Assembly: GCF_004799685.1 (NCBI RefSeq)
Contig: NZ_CP031311.1
Span: forward strand, 1,612,001 to 1,676,000
From: Halobellus limi
GTDB lineage: Archaea; Halobacteriota; Halobacteria; Halobacteriales; Haloferacaceae
DNA length: 64,000 nt
Reading direction: 5' to 3'
Each line of letters starts with the position of its first letter. Position 1 is the stretch's first letter. The notes beneath the pieces are model-generated. The model did no database searches, was not told the DNA's origin, and saw only the letters and a program-made list of their open reading frames with translations. Shown piece after piece: positions 1 through 9,345 of this stretch. The translations under genes were made by a program, and so were the position numbers.

Positions 1-1
1 C

Positions 2-712
2 GGCACCGGGCTCAACACGCATCCGGAGTTCCCCGAGCGCGCCGCCGAGTACATGTCCGAGGAGACGGGCCTCTCGTTCCGACCGGCGGACAGCCACTTC
101 GAGGCGCAGGCCGCCCACGACGCGATGAACGAGGCCCACGGCGCGCTCCGCACGGTCGCGGGCTCGCTGAACAAGATCGCGAACGACCTCCGGCTGCTGG
201 CGTCGGGGCCGCGGAACGGCCTGGGCGAGATCGAACAGCCGGAAAACCAGCCCGGGAGTTCGATCATGCCCGGCAAGATCAACCCGGTCGTCGCCGAGGC
301 GGTCAACCAGGTCCACAAGCAGGTCGTCGGCAACGACGCCGCCGTCGCCGCGGGCGCGGCGGAGGGACAGATCGATCTGAACCTCTACAAGCCCGTCCTC
401 GCGCACAACTTCCTCCAGTCGGCCGAACTGCTCGCGAACGCCTCCGAGGTCTTCGCCGAGCGCTTCGTCGCGAAACTCGAGGCCAACGAGGAGGTCTGTC
501 AGGAACAGGTCGAGCGGTCGATGGCGCTGGCGACGGCGCTGAACCCGACGATCGGCTACGACAAGGCCAGCGAGGTCGCGAAGGCGGCGCTGAAGGAGGG
601 GAAGACGGTCCGAGAGGTCGTCGTCGAGAAAGGGTACCTCACCGAGGAGGAGGCCGACGAGGTTCTCGACCCCGAGTCGATGACCTACCGCGGCATCCTC
701 GGCGAGGACTGA
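2..712 (+). CDS. fumC: Class II fumarate hydratase, C-terminal part (runs off left edge)
   Basis: Reversible hydration of fumarate to malate in the TCA cycle; cytosolic homotetramer in the fumarase/aspartase superfamily. The frame is open from base 2 and begins with GTGLNTHPEF, the conserved early block of this superfamily. The signature loop GSSIMPGKINPV, which carries the catalytic serine, lies about 90 residues in, and the C-terminal helical domain is complete to the TGA at 710-712. The N-terminal half lies outside the window. The SS-loop is shared with aspartate ammonia-lyase, so fumarase rather than aspartase is favoured on overall resemblance and on how common it is in haloarchaea. Confidence 0.9.
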   Translation, partial: GTGLNTHPEFPERAAEYMSEETGLSFRPADSHFEAQAAHDAMNEAHGALRTVAGSLNKIANDLRLLASGPRNGLGEIEQPENQPGSSIMPGKINPVVAEAVNQVHKQVVGNDAAVAAGAAEGQIDLNLYKPVLAHNFLQSAELLANASEVFAERFVAKLEANEEVCQEQVERSMALATALNPTIGYDKASEVAKAALKEGKTVREVVVEKGYLTEEEADEVLDPESMTYRGILGED

Positions 713-902
713 GCCGGCGGTCGGTGTCGCACTCGGGGCGTTAAACAGGCCTCTTCGGGGATCTCTCGGGCGGTCTCGGAACCTCGCTCGGGCAGTCTCG
801 GGACCTCACTCGGGCGCTCTTGCCTCCGACCGCGCTCGACCCGCGAACGCGACTCGGCCGCGCGCTCGCACACTTATTGCCCCTGCGGCCGCACGTGGGC
901 GT

Positions 903-1670
903 ATGGCGGGTCCGACCCCCGACGAACTGCGTTCCGTCGTCGATCGGTTTCCGACGCCCCCCGACGCCGAGGCGTTCGGCCGCGCCGACGAACTGCTCGA
1001 CGGCACGTACAGCGCGATCGCCGAATCGTGGTATCCGGAGTTGCGACGCCTCGCGACCGCGTACGCCGAGGGCGACGTCCTCCGCGAATCGGTGCTCGAA
1101 CACGTCGAGGCGGTCCCCTCCTTCCGGATCTCGGAGGGGGCAACGCCGCTGACTCGGCGGCGCGAGGCGCTCGCGACCGCCGCCGAGACGCTCGATTCGG
1201 TGGCCGAGGTCTCGGCGTGGTACGACGACCTGCGGACGCTGCTCGCGGACTCGCCCGACTCGCGTTCGCTCCTCGAACGGCTCCTCCACGACTTCGGATA
1301 CGCGGCCGCCCACGTCCTCTTCCTCGGTGCGTCCTCGCCGGAGCAGGTGGTGCGCCGACTCCGCTGGGCCTACCGGACCGTGGGCGTCCGGATCGATTCG
1401 GTGAGCTCTGAGGCCGGGACCGAACGAACGACGTTCACGTGTCCGTACCGGGACGTCGCGGCCGGGCGGTGCGGCAAACGGTGGGTGTGCCACGAGAAAC
1501 TCGACCGCGTCGACGACGGCTACGTGACCTACCTCCGGGAACGCGGGATCGACTACCAGCGGCCGCGCGGCTGCGCCGAGTCCGAGCGGTGCCACTCGTC
1601 GGTCGCGCGGGACGGTCCGTCGCAGTGGTGGCCGAAGACGCCGCCCTCAGCGGTGGAGCGTGAACCGTGA
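903..1670 (+). CDS. Conserved haloarchaeal protein with C-terminal Cys cluster
   Basis: 255 residues, function not recognised. The N-terminal two thirds are helical and acidic, without a signal peptide or membrane segment. The C-terminal 65 residues hold five cysteines and two histidines (FTCPYRDV, GKRWVCHEKLD, RGCAESERCHSSV), a spacing that suggests a metal or Fe-S site; this is inference. The stop overlaps the GTG start of the downstream methyltransferase by 4 bp (GTGA), so the two are probably translationally coupled and may act together. The ATG is preceded by a short A/T-containing stretch consistent with a leaderless start. Confidence 0.7.
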   Translation: MAGPTPDELRSVVDRFPTPPDAEAFGRADELLDGTYSAIAESWYPELRRLATAYAEGDVLRESVLEHVEAVPSFRISEGATPLTRRREALATAAETLDSVAEVSAWYDDLRTLLADSPDSRSLLERLLHDFGYAAAHVLFLGASSPEQVVRRLRWAYRTVGVRIDSVSSEAGTERTTFTCPYRDVAAGRCGKRWVCHEKLDRVDDGYVTYLRERGIDYQRPRGCAESERCHSSVARDGPSQWWPKTPPSAVEREP

Positions 1671-2365
1671 CGCCGAGCGGTTCGGATCGGGACGGACCCG
1701 CGCCGTTCGACCTGGACGCCGCCCGGCGCATCCGCCGGGAGTACGGCGCGTGGGCCCCGATATACGACTGGTTCGCGCGGGCGACGGCCTCGATCGGCGG
1801 CGTCCGCGACGGCTGCGCGGCCGCGCTCGACCTCGATCCGGGCGATACCGTCGTCGACTTCGGCTGCGGCCCCGGCGTCAACTTCCCGGTGCTGCGCGAG
1901 GCCGTCGGGGCCGACGGCCGCGTCGTCGGCGTCGACGTCACCGGACCGATGCTCGACCGGGCGCGGGGGCTCGTCGAGCGGCGCGGCTGGGAGAACGTCG
2001 CCGTCGTGCGGGGCGACGCCACGAGACCGCCGGTCCGATCGGTCGACGGCGTGCTCTCCACGTTCGTCACCTCGCTGTTCGCGGACCCCTACGCGGTCGT
2101 CAGCGGGTGGTGCGACCTCGCCGACAGCGTCGTCGTGGCCAACTTCGCGCCCAACGGGGGACGCGCGGCCAACGCCGCCCTCGGGGCGTTCGCCCGGCTG
2201 AACGCGACCCTGTTCGACGTCGAGGCGGCCGATCCGCTCGGGCAACTCGAGGCGCGGACGGCCGAGTCGCAGCGCGCGCTGGCGGACTGTCTGGACACGG
2301 TCGTCTCCCGGGACTACGTGTTCGGTACGATCCGTCTGCACGCCGGCCACCGTCGGGACCCGTGA
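1667..2365 (+). CDS. Class I SAM-dependent methyltransferase
   Basis: 232 residues, Rossmann-fold methyltransferase of the Methyltransf_11/25 type. Motif I is VVDFGCGPGVNFPVL, followed by the acidic end of strand 2 (VVGVDVTG) and the motif around VVRGDATRPP. The N-terminus (YGAWAPIYDWFARA) resembles UbiE/quinone or lipid methyltransferases, but the substrate cannot be told. It starts at GTG 1667, inside the stop codon of the upstream Cys-cluster gene, so the pair form an operon. Confidence 0.85.
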   Translation: MTPSGSDRDGPAPFDLDAARRIRREYGAWAPIYDWFARATASIGGVRDGCAAALDLDPGDTVVDFGCGPGVNFPVLREAVGADGRVVGVDVTGPMLDRARGLVERRGWENVAVVRGDATRPPVRSVDGVLSTFVTSLFADPYAVVSGWCDLADSVVVANFAPNGGRAANAALGAFARLNATLFDVEAADPLGQLEARTAESQRALADCLDTVVSRDYVFGTIRLHAGHRRDP

Positions 2366-2580
2366 ACCGGCGACGGGGTGTCGGCGACGGGGTGTCGGCG
2401 ACGGGGCGAGGACTCGGACCGATGTCCCGGAGCCGGGCTACTTCGCGGACCGATGTCCCTGAGTCGGGTCACTGCGCGGACCGATGCCGCGGAGTCGGAA
2501 CACTGCGTCGAGGTCTCGCCGTGAGACACCACTCGTGGGAAAATCGATACGTTGATACTCGCTTTCGTCGAAATCCGCGT

Positions 2581-2745
2581 ATGCAGGGTCTCCAGTACAG
2601 TCGCGACCGCGGTCGGGACCTCCTCGAGTGCCGACACTGCGGTGCGACGTTCCCCGAGGGAAGGGCGACGACCGACGGCTGGCACTACGCCTGCCCCGAG
2701 TGCGACGAGGGCAGCGGCATCGGCGACGGACTGCGACGGCTGTAG
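2581..2745 (+). CDS. Small CxxC zinc-ribbon protein
   Basis: 54-residue protein with two knuckles, CRHC and CPEC, separated by about 24 residues; this is the usual architecture of haloarchaeal zinc-finger microproteins. The ATG follows a TATA-like GATACGTTGATA stretch about 20-30 bp upstream, fitting a leaderless transcript. A longer same-frame extension upstream is arginine-rich, non-protein-like sequence and was not used. Role unknown; such microproteins are often regulatory or adaptor proteins. Confidence 0.65.
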   Translation: MQGLQYSRDRGRDLLECRHCGATFPEGRATTDGWHYACPECDEGSGIGDGLRRL

Positions 2746-2783
2746 GTCTTTTTCCCTCACCGTTCGGTCGCCGCGGACTGAAT

Positions 2784-2792
2784 CATTTTTTA
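2784..2792 (+). promoter_or_regulatory. TATA-like box for gatE
   Basis: A CATTTTTTA tract sits 26-34 bp before the gatE ATG, the spacing of a haloarchaeal TATA box for a leaderless mRNA. No Shine-Dalgarno sequence is seen near the ATG. Confidence 0.45.
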
Positions 2793-2817
2793 CGCCGGGA
2801 GTGCGCACTCACTCGTA

Positions 2818-4686
2818 ATGACCGCGTACGACTACGACGATCTCGGCCTCGTCGCGGGCCTGGAGATCCACCAGCAACTCGACACCGCGACGAAGCTGTT
2901 CTGTCAGTGTCCGACCGACGAGCGCGATCCCGACTCGGCGACGCGCTCGTTTTCGCGCTACCTCCACCCCACGAAGAGCGAACTCGGCGAACTCGACGAG
3001 GCCGCCCTCGAGGAGAGCCGCGTCGAGCGCGAGTTCGAGTACCTCGCCTACGACTCGACCTGTCTCGTCGAGGAGGACGAAGAGCCCCCGCACCGGCTCG
3101 ACGCCGAAGCGCGAGAGGTCGCGCTACAGATCGCCGAACTCCTCGATATGGAGCCGGTCGATCAGGCGCACGTGATGCGGAAGCTCGTCATCGACGGGTC
3201 GAACACCTCGGGGTTCCAGCGGACCTCTCTCGTCGCACAGGACGGTCGGATCGAGACGAGCGAGGGGCCCGTCGGCGTCGAGGACCTGCTGCTCGAAGAG
3301 GAGTCGGCCCAGCGCGTCGAGGAGCGCGAGGACGGCGTCACCTTCTCGCTGGACCGCCTCGGCGTCCCGCTCGTCGAGATCGGCACGCGACCCGACATCG
3401 ACTCCCCCGAGCAGGCCCGCGAGGCCGCCGAGACGATCGGGATGCTCCTGCGCTCGACCGGGTCGGTCAAGCGCGGCCTGGGGACGATCCGTCAGGACGT
3501 CAACGTCTCCATCGCCGAGGGCGCGCGCGTCGAGATCAAGGGCGTCCAGGCGCTCGATCAGATCGACGAGATCGTCCGTCAGGAGGTCGGCCGGCAGGTC
3601 GAACTCCTGGATATCCGCGAGGAACTCCACGAGCGGGACGCCGCCGTCGGCGACGTGGTCGACGTCTCCGAGGTATTCGAGGGGACCGACTCCGGCGTGA
3701 TCGGCGGCGCGCTCGCCGACGGCGGCTCGGTGACGGCCGTCCCGCTGTACGGCTTCGACGGCCTCGTCGGCCGCGAGATCCAGCCGGATCGACGGCTCGG
3801 CACCGAACTGTCGGACCACGCCAAGCGCCACGGCGCGGGCGGCATCTTCCACACCGACGAACTGCCGGCCTACGGCGTGACCGAGGCCGAGGTCGAGGCG
3901 CTGTGCGACGCCGTGAACGCCGGTGAGGGCGATGCGGTCGCCATCGTCGCCGCCGACACCGAGACCGCGGAGCTGGCGATCGAAGCGGCAGCCGAGCGCG
4001 CGGAGACCGCGCTCGACGGCGTCCCCGAGGAGACGCGCGGCGCCAACGACGACGGCACGACGCGCTACCTGCGTCCGCTGCCCGGCGCGGCCCGAATGTA
4101 CCCCGAGACGGACGTCCCGCCGGTCGAACTGGCCCCCTCGGCCGTCGAGACGCCCGAACTGCTGACCGAGAAGGTCGAGCGCTACCAGGCCGAGTTCGGC
4201 CTCGACGCGGGCCTCGCAGAGCAGGTCGCCTACGGGCGCCGGATGCCGCTGTTCGAACGGGCCGTCGACGAGGGGATCGACGCGACCTTCGCGGCGGGGC
4301 TGCTCGAATCGACGCTCACGGAACTCCGACGCGACGACGTCGCCGTCGCGGAACTGACCGACGAGCACCTGCTCGGGGTGATGCGCCTCGTCGAGGACGG
4401 CGAGTTGGCGAAGGAGGGCGTCACCGACGTGCTGGAAGAACTGGCCGCCGACCCCGCCCTCACCGCCGAGGAAGCGGTCGAGGAGGCGGGACTCTCGGGC
4501 GTCTCCGAGGCCGACGTGCGCGACGCGGTCGTCGACGTCGTCGAGCGGAACGCCGAGCAGGTCGAAGACGAGGGAATGGGGGCGTTCTCGGGACTGATGG
4601 GCGAGGCGATGGGCGCGCTCCGCGGGAAGGCCGACGGCGAGGTCGTCAGCGACGTGCTCCGCGAGGAGATCCAGAAGCGTTCCTGA
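2818..4686 (+). CDS. gatE: Glu-tRNA(Gln) amidotransferase subunit E
   Basis: 622 residues, full length for archaeal GatE. With GatD it converts Glu-tRNA(Gln) to Gln-tRNA(Gln), the archaeal route to charged glutaminyl-tRNA. The GatB/E signature GLEIHQQLDTATKLFCQCP opens the protein. The GatB/E catalytic cradle follows, with an AspRS-like insertion in the middle and a C-terminal YqeY-like helical tail (about 480-622) ending in VVSDVLREEIQKRS. No gatD is adjacent; in haloarchaea the two are often apart. Confidence 0.95.
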   Translation: MTAYDYDDLGLVAGLEIHQQLDTATKLFCQCPTDERDPDSATRSFSRYLHPTKSELGELDEAALEESRVEREFEYLAYDSTCLVEEDEEPPHRLDAEAREVALQIAELLDMEPVDQAHVMRKLVIDGSNTSGFQRTSLVAQDGRIETSEGPVGVEDLLLEEESAQRVEEREDGVTFSLDRLGVPLVEIGTRPDIDSPEQAREAAETIGMLLRSTGSVKRGLGTIRQDVNVSIAEGARVEIKGVQALDQIDEIVRQEVGRQVELLDIREELHERDAAVGDVVDVSEVFEGTDSGVIGGALADGGSVTAVPLYGFDGLVGREIQPDRRLGTELSDHAKRHGAGGIFHTDELPAYGVTEAEVEALCDAVNAGEGDAVAIVAADTETAELAIEAAAERAETALDGVPEETRGANDDGTTRYLRPLPGAARMYPETDVPPVELAPSAVETPELLTEKVERYQAEFGLDAGLAEQVAYGRRMPLFERAVDEGIDATFAAGLLESTLTELRRDDVAVAELTDEHLLGVMRLVEDGELAKEGVTDVLEELAADPALTAEEAVEEAGLSGVSEADVRDAVVDVVERNAEQVEDEGMGAFSGLMGEAMGALRGKADGEVVSDVLREEIQKRS

Positions 4687-4840
4687 TACCCGGTACCTCG
4701 CGAACGGGACCCAGAACCAATTCAGGGACCCGCCGTGGCGGCGGGGGGAACCGAACGGATTCGGGACGTAGGAGAGACGCGATTATGCGATTTGATATCT
4801 GGCACCGAAGGGTTTTCACCGTGCTCGGTGGCCTGCAGGT

Positions 4841-6751
4841 ATGGCAGAGGCGACGGGCACCACCGCGGGGGGAACCGAATTCGGTGACGGAGTCCGGGGA
4901 ACCGTCGGGGAGATCATCAAGTACACGCCGAGCGGCTACTCGATCCCCGACGAGTCGTGGCGTCGTCGTCACCGCAACATCGTTGTCCTGCTCCTCGCAC
5001 ACATCCCTCTGCTGTTCGCGCTGGGGATGTACGAGGGGACGGACTCGTTCACGGGGGCGACGATCCCGGGCCGGCCGCTCTCGCAGATCCTGCTCCGGGT
5101 GGGCGTTCTCGGCGCCCTCGCCGCGCTGGCGAGTTGGCCGCGGCTCGGCCGTCGGACGCGGACGACGCTCGCGACGGTCGGGCTCGCCACGGGGTCTGCG
5201 ATCCTCGTGTACTTTTCGGGGGGGTACATCGAGGCGCACTTCCACTTCTTCGTCGTGATGGGCGTAGTCGCGATCTACGAGGACTGGCTCCCGTTCCTCG
5301 TCGGCATCGTCTACGTCGCGATCCAGCACGGCGTCTTCGGGATGTTGAACCCGGGCGAGGTGTACAACCACGCCGCCGGTGCCAACAACCCCTTCGTGTG
5401 GGCGGGGATCCACGCGGCCTTCGTCCTCGCGCTCTCGGGCGCGTTGATGGCCAACTGGTACTCGATCGAGCGCTCCCGCGAGGAGACCAGAAAGCAACTC
5501 GCCGAGACCGAGGAGGCAGAGGAGTTGAAGGCCGAGGCCGAGCGGCGACAGCGCGAGGTCGAGCGACTCAACGACCATCTCGAAACCAAGGCCAACGCCT
5601 ACAGCGCGACGATGGCGCGAGCGGCCGACGGCGAACTCACCGTCCGACTCGACACGGAGAGCGAGAGCGAGGCGATGACGCAGATCGGCGAGGCCTACAA
5701 CGAGATGATGGACGAGATCGAATCGGCGATCGCCGACATCCAGACGTTCGTCGGGGAGGTCTCGGACGCGAGCGAGGAGGCCAACGCGGGGGCCGACGAG
5801 GTCAAACAGGCCAGCGCGGAGGTCAGCGAGGCCATCCAGGAGATATCCGGCGGCACGGCCGACCAGCGGGAGATGTTAGAGGAGGTCTACGGCGAGATGA
5901 CGGACCTCTCGGCGACCGTCCAGGAGGTCGCGGCGTCGGCCGAGACCGTCGCGGAGACCTCACACAAGACGGCCGAGGTCGCCGAGGCGGGCGAGTCGAC
6001 CGCGCGGGGCGCGATCGAAGACACGCGCGACGGACAGGACGCGATCGACTCGACGGTCGAGCACGTCGAACGCCTCGACGAGCAGATGGCGGAGATCGGC
6101 GAGATCGTCGAACTCATAAGCGACATCGCAGAGCAGACGAACCTGCTGGCGCTGAACGCGAACATCGAGGCCGCTCGCGTGGGAAGCACGGGCGGCGCGG
6201 GCAGCGGCGACGGGTTCGCCGTCGTCGCCGACGAGGTCAAGCAACTGGCCGAAGAGACGCAGGAGTCGGCCAACGACATCGAGGAACTGATCGAGGAGAC
6301 GCAGGCGCAGACGGCCCGAACCGTCGAGGAGGCCCGGACCGCCGAAGAGCACGTACAGGAGGGCGTCGAGGCGGTCGGAGACGTCCTCGACGCGTTCACC
6401 CAGGTCGTCGAGAACACCGACGAGACCGACAGCGGGATCCAGGAGATCAGCGAGGCGACCGACGATCAGGCGGCCAGCGCCGAACACGCCGTCTCGCGGG
6501 TCGAGGAGGTGGCCGAGATCAGCCAGCGCACCGCCGACGAGGCCGAGAGCGTCTCCGCGGCCGCAGAGGAGCAGGCGGCGTCGATCTCGCAGGTCAGCTC
6601 GAACGTCGAGTCGCTCGCTGCCCAGGCGGAGCGACTCCAGTCGCTGGTGTCGGACTTCGAGGCCGGAGAGACGTCGGAGTCGCCGGCGGGCGGTCCGGAC
6701 GCGGGAGCGGGCGAGAGCGTCGCCGTCGGCGACGGCGGACGGCCGGAGTGA
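4841..6751 (+). CDS. Methyl-accepting chemotaxis transducer with polytopic N-terminal domain (HtrVIII-like)
   Basis: 636 residues. After a short cytosolic leader, residues about 45-205 form six hydrophobic segments rich in His (EAHFHFF, IQHGVF, IHAAF). A linker/HAMP-like coiled coil follows, then the long cytoplasmic signalling helices with the hairpin motif [15 protein letters not shown] and [15 protein letters not shown], ending acidic. The layout matches the Halobacterium HtrVIII aerotaxis type, in which a six-helix domain with haem-ligand-like histidines was described. Oxygen sensing here is therefore inferred from resemblance only. A small Gly/Ser-rich insertion (STGGAGSGD) sits in the hairpin region. 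There are no che genes nearby, so it would signal to a remote CheA/CheW. Confidence 0.85.
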   Translation: MAEATGTTAGGTEFGDGVRGTVGEIIKYTPSGYSIPDESWRRRHRNIVVLLLAHIPLLFALGMYEGTDSFTGATIPGRPLSQILLRVGVLGALAALASWPRLGRRTRTTLATVGLATGSAILVYFSGGYIEAHFHFFVVMGVVAIYEDWLPFLVGIVYVAIQHGVFGMLNPGEVYNHAAGANNPFVWAGIHAAFVLALSGALMANWYSIERSREETRKQLAETEEAEELKAEAERRQREVERLNDHLETKANAYSATMARAADGELTVRLDTESESEAMTQIGEAYNEMMDEIESAIADIQTFVGEVSDASEEANAGADEVKQASAEVSEAIQEISGGTADQREMLEEVYGEMTDLSATVQEVAASAETVAETSHKTAEVAEAGESTARGAIEDTRDGQDAIDSTVEHVERLDEQMAEIGEIVELISDIAEQTNLLALNANIEAARVGSTGGAGSGDGFAVVADEVKQLAEETQESANDIEELIEETQAQTARTVEEARTAEEHVQEGVEAVGDVLDAFTQVVENTDETDSGIQEISEATDDQAASAEHAVSRVEEVAEISQRTADEAESVSAAAEEQAASISQVSSNVESLAAQAERLQSLVSDFEAGETSESPAGGPDAGAGESVAVGDGGRPE

Positions 6752-6755
6752 GCGG

Positions 6756-7757
6756 TCACTCGATCGGCACGCGAGTCACGGACGCCGCGCCTTCGTCGGC
6801 CAGTTCACGGAGTTTCGCGATGCGGTCCTCGATTCGCGGGTGCGTCGAAAAGACCTCCCTGAGCCGTCGCTCCTCCTCGGACTCGACCTCGCCGTGGGTC
6901 CACACCGGCGAGAGCGAGCCGAACTCCCGCGACGCCGCCCGGTCCAGTTTCCGGAGTGCGCTCGCGAGCGCCAGCGGCCGCCCGGTCACCTCGGCGGCCC
7001 GCTCGTCGGCCGCGTACTCCCGCCGTCGCGAGTACGCCCGGAACAGGAGCGTCGCGGTCATCCCGACGACAGCGACGCTCGTTTCCACGGCACGTCTGAC
7101 GCGTCCCGGGAGGGTGTCCGGCCACGAGTACGGATCGCCACGGTTCCACGCGACGAAGAGCGCCGTCCCCGTGAGGAGGAACACCGCGGGCGAAAGCAGG
7201 AGTTCGAGCGCGATCACGACGAGTTGAGAGAGCGACAGCGCCACGGTCCCGACGAACCCGTCGCGCCGTTCGAGGTGCGCCAGTTCGTGTGCGAGCAGCG
7301 CCTCGAACTCCGCCCGATCGAGGAGATCGAAGAGCGACGCGTTGAGGACGACGGTCCGTCGCCCGGCGGTTTCGAGCGCGAACGCGTTCGGCGCGTCCAG
7401 GCGCGCGACCAGCAGTCGCGGCCGATCGACCGCCATCGACGCCGCGAGGTCGTCGAGCAGCGCGTAGACGCCAGGCAGTCGTGGTTCCGGCATCTCTCGC
7501 GCGTCGATCCGGTCGAGCACGCGGCGCGTTCCCACGCGGACGGACAGGTATGCGACGACGAGCGTGCCGACGAGGAGTCCGACCCCGGCCGCCACCGGAT
7601 CGACGCGGACCTTCCAGAGCGCCGACAGCACGGCGAGGCTCCCGGCGGCCAACGCGCCGTAGACGAGGAGCGCGACGACGCCGGCGACGGCGGTCAGTAT
7701 TCGATGCTGTCGGCGGTTCGGCGTTCCCTCGCGCGGACCGGACGGCGGAGCGGACAT
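6756..7757 (-). CDS. M48 family (HtpX/Ste24-like) membrane zinc protease
   Basis: 333 residues. There are two N-terminal membrane helices (about 20-75), the zinc motif HELAH at residues 157-161, another hydrophobic pair around 170-215, and the third zinc-ligand block RREYAADERAAEVTG. This is the HtpX/CAAX-protease-like layout associated with membrane protein quality control. It ends 4 bp after the stop of the convergent chemotaxis gene. Whether it is HtpX itself or one of several haloarchaeal M48 paralogues cannot be settled. Confidence 0.88.
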   Translation of the reverse strand: MSAPPSGPREGTPNRRQHRILTAVAGVVALLVYGALAAGSLAVLSALWKVRVDPVAAGVGLLVGTLVVAYLSVRVGTRRVLDRIDAREMPEPRLPGVYALLDDLAASMAVDRPRLLVARLDAPNAFALETAGRRTVVLNASLFDLLDRAEFEALLAHELAHLERRDGFVGTVALSLSQLVVIALELLLSPAVFLLTGTALFVAWNRGDPYSWPDTLPGRVRRAVETSVAVVGMTATLLFRAYSRRREYAADERAAEVTGRPLALASALRKLDRAASREFGSLSPVWTHGEVESEEERRLREVFSTHPRIEDRIAKLRELADEGAASVTRVPIE

Positions 7758-7811
7758 CTGGGTTCGGGTTGCTTCGGGGAGTCGATCGACGTTGCGTCGG
7801 TGTCGAGTGCG

Positions 7812-8633
7812 TCAGTCGTGACCTGGGTCCGCAGTCGGTTCGGCGGCGTCCGCGTCGCAGTCGTCGGTGTGGTCGCCGAACGTCCTGTCTCCGAGGAGGT
7901 CGTTCGCGCGCCGGAAGATCCCGGTGAGGGTGGTGATCTCCCGCTCGGTCGGATGCGCGCGACCGAGCAGCCGTCGCATCATCACGCTCGTCTTCTCGCG
8001 TTTGTGCTCGCGACCCTCGATGGCTCGGTGGAACTCCTCGAAGAACTCGTAGAAGCGGTCGATCTCGGCCTCCGAGGCCCGTTCGCGCTCGACGTCCGGC
8101 AGCTGCGTCTCCTCGACCGTCAGCGACCGGAGTTCGTAGAAGAGGATCGTCGCGGCCTGGCCGAGGTTCAACACCGGATACTCGCCGCTGGCGGGGATCG
8201 AACACACCTCGTCGAGCCGTTCGAGCTCCGAGTTGTCGAGGCCGGTCCCCTCCCGGCCGAAGACGAGCGCCGTCTCCGTCTCCACGGTTTCGAGGCTCTC
8301 GCGCACCTCGACGGGGGTCTTGAACGGGAAGCGCACGTGCTTGCGGCTGTCCTCGTTCGTGATCGCGGTGGTTCCGATCGTGTGGTAGTTCTCGACGACC
8401 TCCTCGAAGGTCACCTCCTCGGCGTTCGGGAGGACGTCCTCGCGGGCGTGCCCGGCGAAGCCGTACGCCTCGCCGTCCTCGTCGAGTTCGGGCGGATCGA
8501 CGAGCTTCAGCTCCGAGAGCCCGAAGTTCTTCATCGCGCGGGCGATGGTGCCGACGTTTCCGGGGGTCTCCGGCTCGACGACGACGACGACCGGCTCTCG
8601 GCGGCGAGTCGACTCGTGGCTGTTTCCGGACAT
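7812..8633 (-). CDS. trmJ: tRNA 2'-O-ribose methyltransferase, TrmJ-type SPOUT enzyme
   Basis: 273 residues. SPOUT (SpoU/TrmH) methyltransferase that in the TrmJ family methylates ribose 32 of tRNA. Motif 1 is PETPGNVGTIARAMKNFG, motif 2 FGREGTGLDN, and motif 3 IPASGEYPVLNLGQAATI, which forms the trefoil knot and binds SAM. The C-terminal helical extension (about 185-255) is typical of TrmJ dimers. Its ATG abuts the stop of the upstream gene at 8634 with no gap, so the two share a transcript. Confidence 0.88.
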   Translation of the reverse strand: MSGNSHESTRRREPVVVVVEPETPGNVGTIARAMKNFGLSELKLVDPPELDEDGEAYGFAGHAREDVLPNAEEVTFEEVVENYHTIGTTAITNEDSRKHVRFPFKTPVEVRESLETVETETALVFGREGTGLDNSELERLDEVCSIPASGEYPVLNLGQAATILFYELRSLTVEETQLPDVERERASEAEIDRFYEFFEEFHRAIEGREHKREKTSVMMRRLLGRAHPTEREITTLTGIFRRANDLLGDRTFGDHTDDCDADAAEPTADPGHD

Positions 8634-9215
8634 CTACTTCGTGGGGTAGTCGCGACCGAGATCCACGTCGCCGAGCGACGGCGCGTCCTCGCCCTCCTCG
8701 ACGGTCGTGATCTCGCCGGTCTTGAGGTCGATCCGCTTGCGCTCGCCCTCGTAGTTCTCGTTGAGCCGGCGGTTGAGTTCGGCGGGGTCCGGCGGCGTCG
8801 GCAGCTTATCGGGGTCGGTGTCGACGTGTTCGAGCCCGCCGTAGCCCTCCGGCGCGCGGTTGCCGGCGAGGAACCACTCGTGGAACTCGTCGCGGAACGT
8901 CTCCGTGCCGGCGGCCTCCTTCCCGCCCTCCTCGCGGAACCAGTAGAGGAAGTCCGCCTCGTGCTCCGAACAGAGAAGCACCTCCTCCATCGGTTCGCCG
9001 TAGACGATCTCGGCCCCGTTGGCGCGGCGCTTCTCGGACTCGCCGTGGACGAGGTAGCAGGCGTCGCAGGGCTTCTCCTGGAGGTACGTCAGACGGATGA
9101 GTCGCTTCCGGGTGTCGTCGGGCACCGAGTCGAGCGCGCGGAACTCGCCGTCGTCGGTGAACACCTCCTCCTCGTCGAAGCGCCAGCCGCGGAGACCGAT
9201 GCTGACTTTGGCCAT
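8634..9215 (-). CDS. Conserved haloarchaeal protein with CxxC, upstream of trmJ
   Basis: 193 residues from the ATG at 9215 (MAKVSIGLRGWRF). An in-frame extension to 9431 is possible but is low-complexity Arg/Ser sequence and was rejected. The protein has CDACYLVHG and a later LCSEHEADFLYWF, four potential metal ligands, and an acidic C-terminus. Domain not recognised. Translational linkage to trmJ (abutting stop and start) and its RNA-enzyme neighbours hint at a role in RNA metabolism, but that is only context. Confidence 0.75.
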   Translation of the reverse strand: MAKVSIGLRGWRFDEEEVFTDDGEFRALDSVPDDTRKRLIRLTYLQEKPCDACYLVHGESEKRRANGAEIVYGEPMEEVLLCSEHEADFLYWFREEGGKEAAGTETFRDEFHEWFLAGNRAPEGYGGLEHVDTDPDKLPTPPDPAELNRRLNENYEGERKRIDLKTGEITTVEEGEDAPSLGDVDLGRDYPTK

Positions 9216-9345
9216 TGGCGGACGATAGCGGGTCTGCGGATAAAAGGGACGCGTCTCGACCGGAGACGTCGATGCGGTCGCTGACGGCTGACGACCGGGC
9301 GACCGGAACGTGCGGCTTTTCCTTCCCCCGCGAGAACGGAGGGGT

